This document shows positions 7,178 through 9,414 of a stretch of 9,414 nucleotides of DNA, piece after piece. The number at the start of each line of letters is the position of its first letter. Position 1 is the stretch's first letter. Origin of the DNA: Alphaproteobacteria bacterium. Its GTDB lineage: Bacteria > Pseudomonadota > Alphaproteobacteria > Kiloniellales > J153. The DNA is taken from contig RFLL01000151.1 in assembly GCA_003693905.1 (NCBI GenBank), positions 1 to 9,414 on the forward strand, read 5' to 3'. Under the pieces are notes generated by a model, which made no database searches, had not been told where the DNA came from, and saw nothing but the letters and a program-made list of their open reading frames with translations. A program made the translations under genes and the position numbers.

Positions 7178-8320
7178 ATGCCCCTTCGCACTGAACGTCA
7201 CCGCCTGCATGCAAGCGCGCCGGGAACCACGCGCGAAGTCATTGTGCACCGATTCGGCCCCGCCGAGGGGCGGCCGAAGGCCTATATCCAGGCCGCCCTT
7301 CACGCCGACGAAACCCCGGCGCTGCTGGTTGCGCACCATCTGGTGCGCCTGCTCGGTGCGGCCGAGGCCCGCGGCGCAGTGCGCGGCGAGGTGGTCGTGG
7401 TGCCTTATGCCAACCCGATCGGTCTGGCGCAATTCCTGGGTGGCAGGCACCTGGGCCGCAACGATCTGAGCGACGGCGGCAATTTCAATCGCGGCTGGCC
7501 CGACCTGTTCGAGCCGGTGGCCGCGCAGATCGCCGGCAAGCTGACCGATTCGCCGGCCAGGAACATCGACCTCATCCGCGCGGCGATGCGCGAATCGATC
7601 GCGGCATGGCGACCGCGCAGCGAAATGGACAGCCTGCGCCGCCTGCTCATGGGTCTGGCGGTGGATGCCGATATGGTCCTCGACCTGCACTGCGACGATG
7701 AGGCGCTGATGCATCTGTTCACCCACACCGACCAGTGGCCGGCGGCACACGACCTGGCGGCGGAGCTGGGCTGCCACGCCGTGCTTCTGGCCGAAGAATC
7801 GGGGGGAAACCCCTTCGACGAGGCGTTTTCGACGCCCTGGAACCGGCTTGCCGCCCGCTTTACCGACCACCCCGTTCCGGCCGCCTGCCTGTCGGTGACC
7901 GTGGAGCTGCGCGGCAGTGCCGAGGTGGCCGACGAAGTGGCCGAAACCGATGCCCGGGCCCTGTTCCGCAGCCTGCAACGCCACGGGCTGATCGACGGCG
8001 ACCCCGGCCCGCAGCCCGAGCCCCTGTGCGATGCCACCGCGCTCGAAGCCTGCGATACGGTGCGCGCCCCGGCGCCCGGGGTTCTCGCCTACGCCGTGGC
8101 GCTGGGGGCCCACGTGCGCAAAGGAGACGTGATCGCCTGGCTGGTCGATCCCGCGGCCGAGGACCCGGCCGCCGGGCGCCGGGCCATCCGCACGATCACC
8201 GACGGCCTGGTCCTGTCGCGCCGCCTGCATCGCTACGTGCTGCCGGGGATGACCGTGGCCAAGGTGGTCGGTACCGAGCCGCTGCCCGAACGCATCGGCA
8301 AGCCCCTGCTCGAAGACTGA
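7178..8320 (+). CDS. Succinylglutamate desuccinylase/aspartoacylase-family zinc deacylase
   Basis: This 380-residue protein belongs to the AstE/AspA family, zinc enzymes of the carboxypeptidase M14 type that hydrolyse N-acyl amino acids or related amides. The zinc ligands are H42 and E45 (ALHADETPALL) and H171 (LDLHCDDE); the substrate-binding Asn-Arg element is NFNRG (102-106), and the likely catalytic glutamate is E243 (VTVELRG). The C-terminal part (about 293-365) looks like a barrel-sandwich domain (VRAPAPGVLAYA, then GAHVRKGDVIAWL), as in the predicted deacylases of COG3608. It is therefore closer to that poorly characterised group than to AstE of arginine breakdown, and no ast genes are visible nearby. 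No signal peptide is seen. ATG 7178 is chosen because it starts the conserved protein and has GGAG 10 bases upstream. The open frame extends upstream to 6824, but that part overlaps the helicase gene and has no family character. The substrate is unknown. Confidence 0.9.
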   Translation: MPLRTERHRLHASAPGTTREVIVHRFGPAEGRPKAYIQAALHADETPALLVAHHLVRLLGAAEARGAVRGEVVVVPYANPIGLAQFLGGRHLGRNDLSDGGNFNRGWPDLFEPVAAQIAGKLTDSPARNIDLIRAAMRESIAAWRPRSEMDSLRRLLMGLAVDADMVLDLHCDDEALMHLFTHTDQWPAAHDLAAELGCHAVLLAEESGGNPFDEAFSTPWNRLAARFTDHPVPAACLSVTVELRGSAEVADEVAETDARALFRSLQRHGLIDGDPGPQPEPLCDATALEACDTVRAPAPGVLAYAVALGAHVRKGDVIAWLVDPAAEDPAAGRRAIRTITDGLVLSRRLHRYVLPGMTVAKVVGTEPLPERIGKPLLED

Positions 8321-8350
8321 AAGAAAGGAAAGAAGGCGCTCGAGCCCGCC
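8320..8350 (-). terminator. Possible intrinsic terminator of the ClC gene
   Basis: On the minus strand, shortly after the ClC stop codon, a short GC stem (GGCG at 8347-8350 and CGCC at 8335-8338 in minus-strand reading) is followed by a T-rich tract reading TTCTTTCCTTTCTTT (8334-8320). The order stem then U-rich tail is right for an intrinsic terminator, but the 4-bp stem is weak and the tail is broken by C. The convergent deacylase has no comparable signal on the plus strand. Confidence 0.3.
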
Positions 8351-8367
8351 GCCCCGCGGGATCGGCG

Positions 8368-9414
8368 CTACAGCCCGAGGCGCTGTTCGGCACGGGCCTG
8401 ATCGAGGGCCCGGTGAAAGGCCAGAATTACCGCATGTTCCTGGGCCACACCGACCAGACGCATGGTCTCCTTCGAGTCGACCACCGGCAGATTGACCTCG
8501 CCGCTGGTGCTGAACATCTTGACTGCGGATTCCAGGGTCTCATCGGCCGCCAGCACCGTAGGGCGCGCCCGCGCCACCTTGGCCGCCGTCAATTCCGCAT
8601 CGTGGCTGGTGTCGAATGCCGCCTCGTGCAGATCGGCATACGTGATGACCCCGCTCAGCCGTCCGTCGCCGTCAACCACGAACAGTTCCCCGAACGGAGC
8701 CGTCAGCAGCCGATTGCGGACCGTCGCAATGGACGTTTCGGGCGTCACCGTCTCGTACTCCAGGGCCATGACGTCGCGCACCGTGGTGGAACGGATCAGG
8801 CCCACGTCGTGGGCGCCGCTTACGACGATGCCACGCCGCGCCAGTTGCCAGGTGAAGAAGGAATAGCCGTGAACCTGCTGGGTGATGATGCTGGCGACCG
8901 AGGTCGAGATCATGACTGCAATGGTGATGGCATAGTCGCCGGTCAGTTCGAACACCATCAGGATGGTCGAGATCGGAGCGCCCAGAACCGCCCCGGCCAC
9001 CGCGCCCATGCCGATGATCGTGTAGGCGCCGTGGCCGGAGGACAGCTCCGGAAAGGCATTGGTGGCGACGATGCCGTAAGCGCCGCCGACCATGGCGCCG
9101 ATGAACAGCGACGGCGAAAACACGCCGCCGCCGAAACCGGTGCCGAGCGAGATCGCCGTCGCCGCCGTCTTGAGCACGATCAGCACGATCAGCATCCACA
9201 GGGAAAATTCCTCCATCAGGGCGGCGTTGGTCGCCTCGTAGCCGACGCCGAGAACATGGGGATAGAAGATCGCGATGATGCCGATCATCAGGCCTCCGGC
9301 GGCCGGGCGTGCCCACGGCGGCAGCGGGGTGCGTTCGGCCACGTCGCTGGCGAACATGGTGGCACGCATGAAGACGATCGCCACCACCGCCGACACCAGG
9401 CCGAGCAGCACGAA
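8368..9414 (-). CDS. ClC-family chloride channel/transporter with C-terminal CBS pair (N-terminus outside window)
   Basis: ClC proteins are dimeric membrane proteins that pass chloride as channels or Cl-/H+ exchangers. The frame is open to the right edge, so this is the last 348 residues. It contains about six hydrophobic segments; the selectivity motif GVFSP, the ClC GxFxP signature, is at about fragment residues 96-100 (GTGFGGGVFSPSLFIGAMVG). The later-helix region is GMGAVAGAVLGAPISTILM, and a Tyr in GYSFFTWQLARRG is in the place of the pore tyrosine of E. coli ClcA (by eye). Two CBS domains follow (about 205-265, STTVRDVMALEYETVTPE; about 275-335, RARPTVLAADETLESAVKMF). CBS pairs often bind adenine nucleotides and control gating. 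The GREGP motif with the gating glutamate would lie in the missing part, so channel versus exchanger cannot be decided here. It is convergent with the deacylase, 47 bases apart. Confidence 0.93.
   Translation of the reverse strand, partial: FVLLGLVSAVVAIVFMRATMFASDVAERTPLPPWARPAAGGLMIGIIAIFYPHVLGVGYEATNAALMEEFSLWMLIVLIVLKTAATAISLGTGFGGGVFSPSLFIGAMVGGAYGIVATNAFPELSSGHGAYTIIGMGAVAGAVLGAPISTILMVFELTGDYAITIAVMISTSVASIITQQVHGYSFFTWQLARRGIVVSGAHDVGLIRSTTVRDVMALEYETVTPETSIATVRNRLLTAPFGELFVVDGDGRLSGVITYADLHEAAFDTSHDAELTAAKVARARPTVLAADETLESAVKMFSTSGEVNLPVVDSKETMRLVGVAQEHAVILAFHRALDQARAEQRLGL

Overview
This window is GC-rich, densely packed bacterial DNA. The gene content and the style of the proteins suggest an alphaproteobacterium, perhaps of the Rhodospirillales type. 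The grounds are a UvrD-type helicase directly upstream of prmA, a long eukaryote-like aminopeptidase P close by, a DUF1127 protein, and strong avoidance of TTA, CTA and TCA codons. This assignment is inference; no rRNA or other marker gene is present. I see no mobile element, CRISPR array, tRNA or prophage signal.

Layout, left to right. (1) The C-terminal half of NAD-dependent DNA ligase LigA (+), cut by the left edge. (2) Convergent to it, a complete three-domain M24 aminopeptidase P (-). (3) A 284-bp spacer with an AT-rich core, inverted and direct repeats and a small 5'-leader hairpin. (4) A tandem-DUF1127 protein (+) with a low-complexity tail. (5) A convergent hairpin, followed by a two-gene minus-strand unit: a UvrD/PcrA-type helicase and then prmA, separated by 12 bp. 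(6) An 88-bp divergent spacer, then an AspA/AstE-type zinc deacylase (+). (7) Convergent to that, the C-terminal part of a ClC chloride channel/transporter with two CBS domains (-), cut by the right edge. No stretch over 300 bp lacks a gene.

Most of the window is housekeeping: ligA and the helicase act in DNA replication and repair, prmA modifies the ribosome, and the aminopeptidase recycles peptides. Apart from the helicase-prmA pair, neighbouring genes alternate in orientation and do not form one system. I found no clear undescribed multigene system. The least ordinary element is the DUF1127 gene and its leader. DUF1127 proteins are usually single-domain and often under about 100 residues; here two copies of the motif sit in one protein of about 208 residues, behind an intergenic region rich in small repeats. 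Secondary points are hairpins that enclose stop codons at two convergent junctions, a 12-bp codon repeat at the aminopeptidase N-terminus, and a deacylase whose substrate is unknown.
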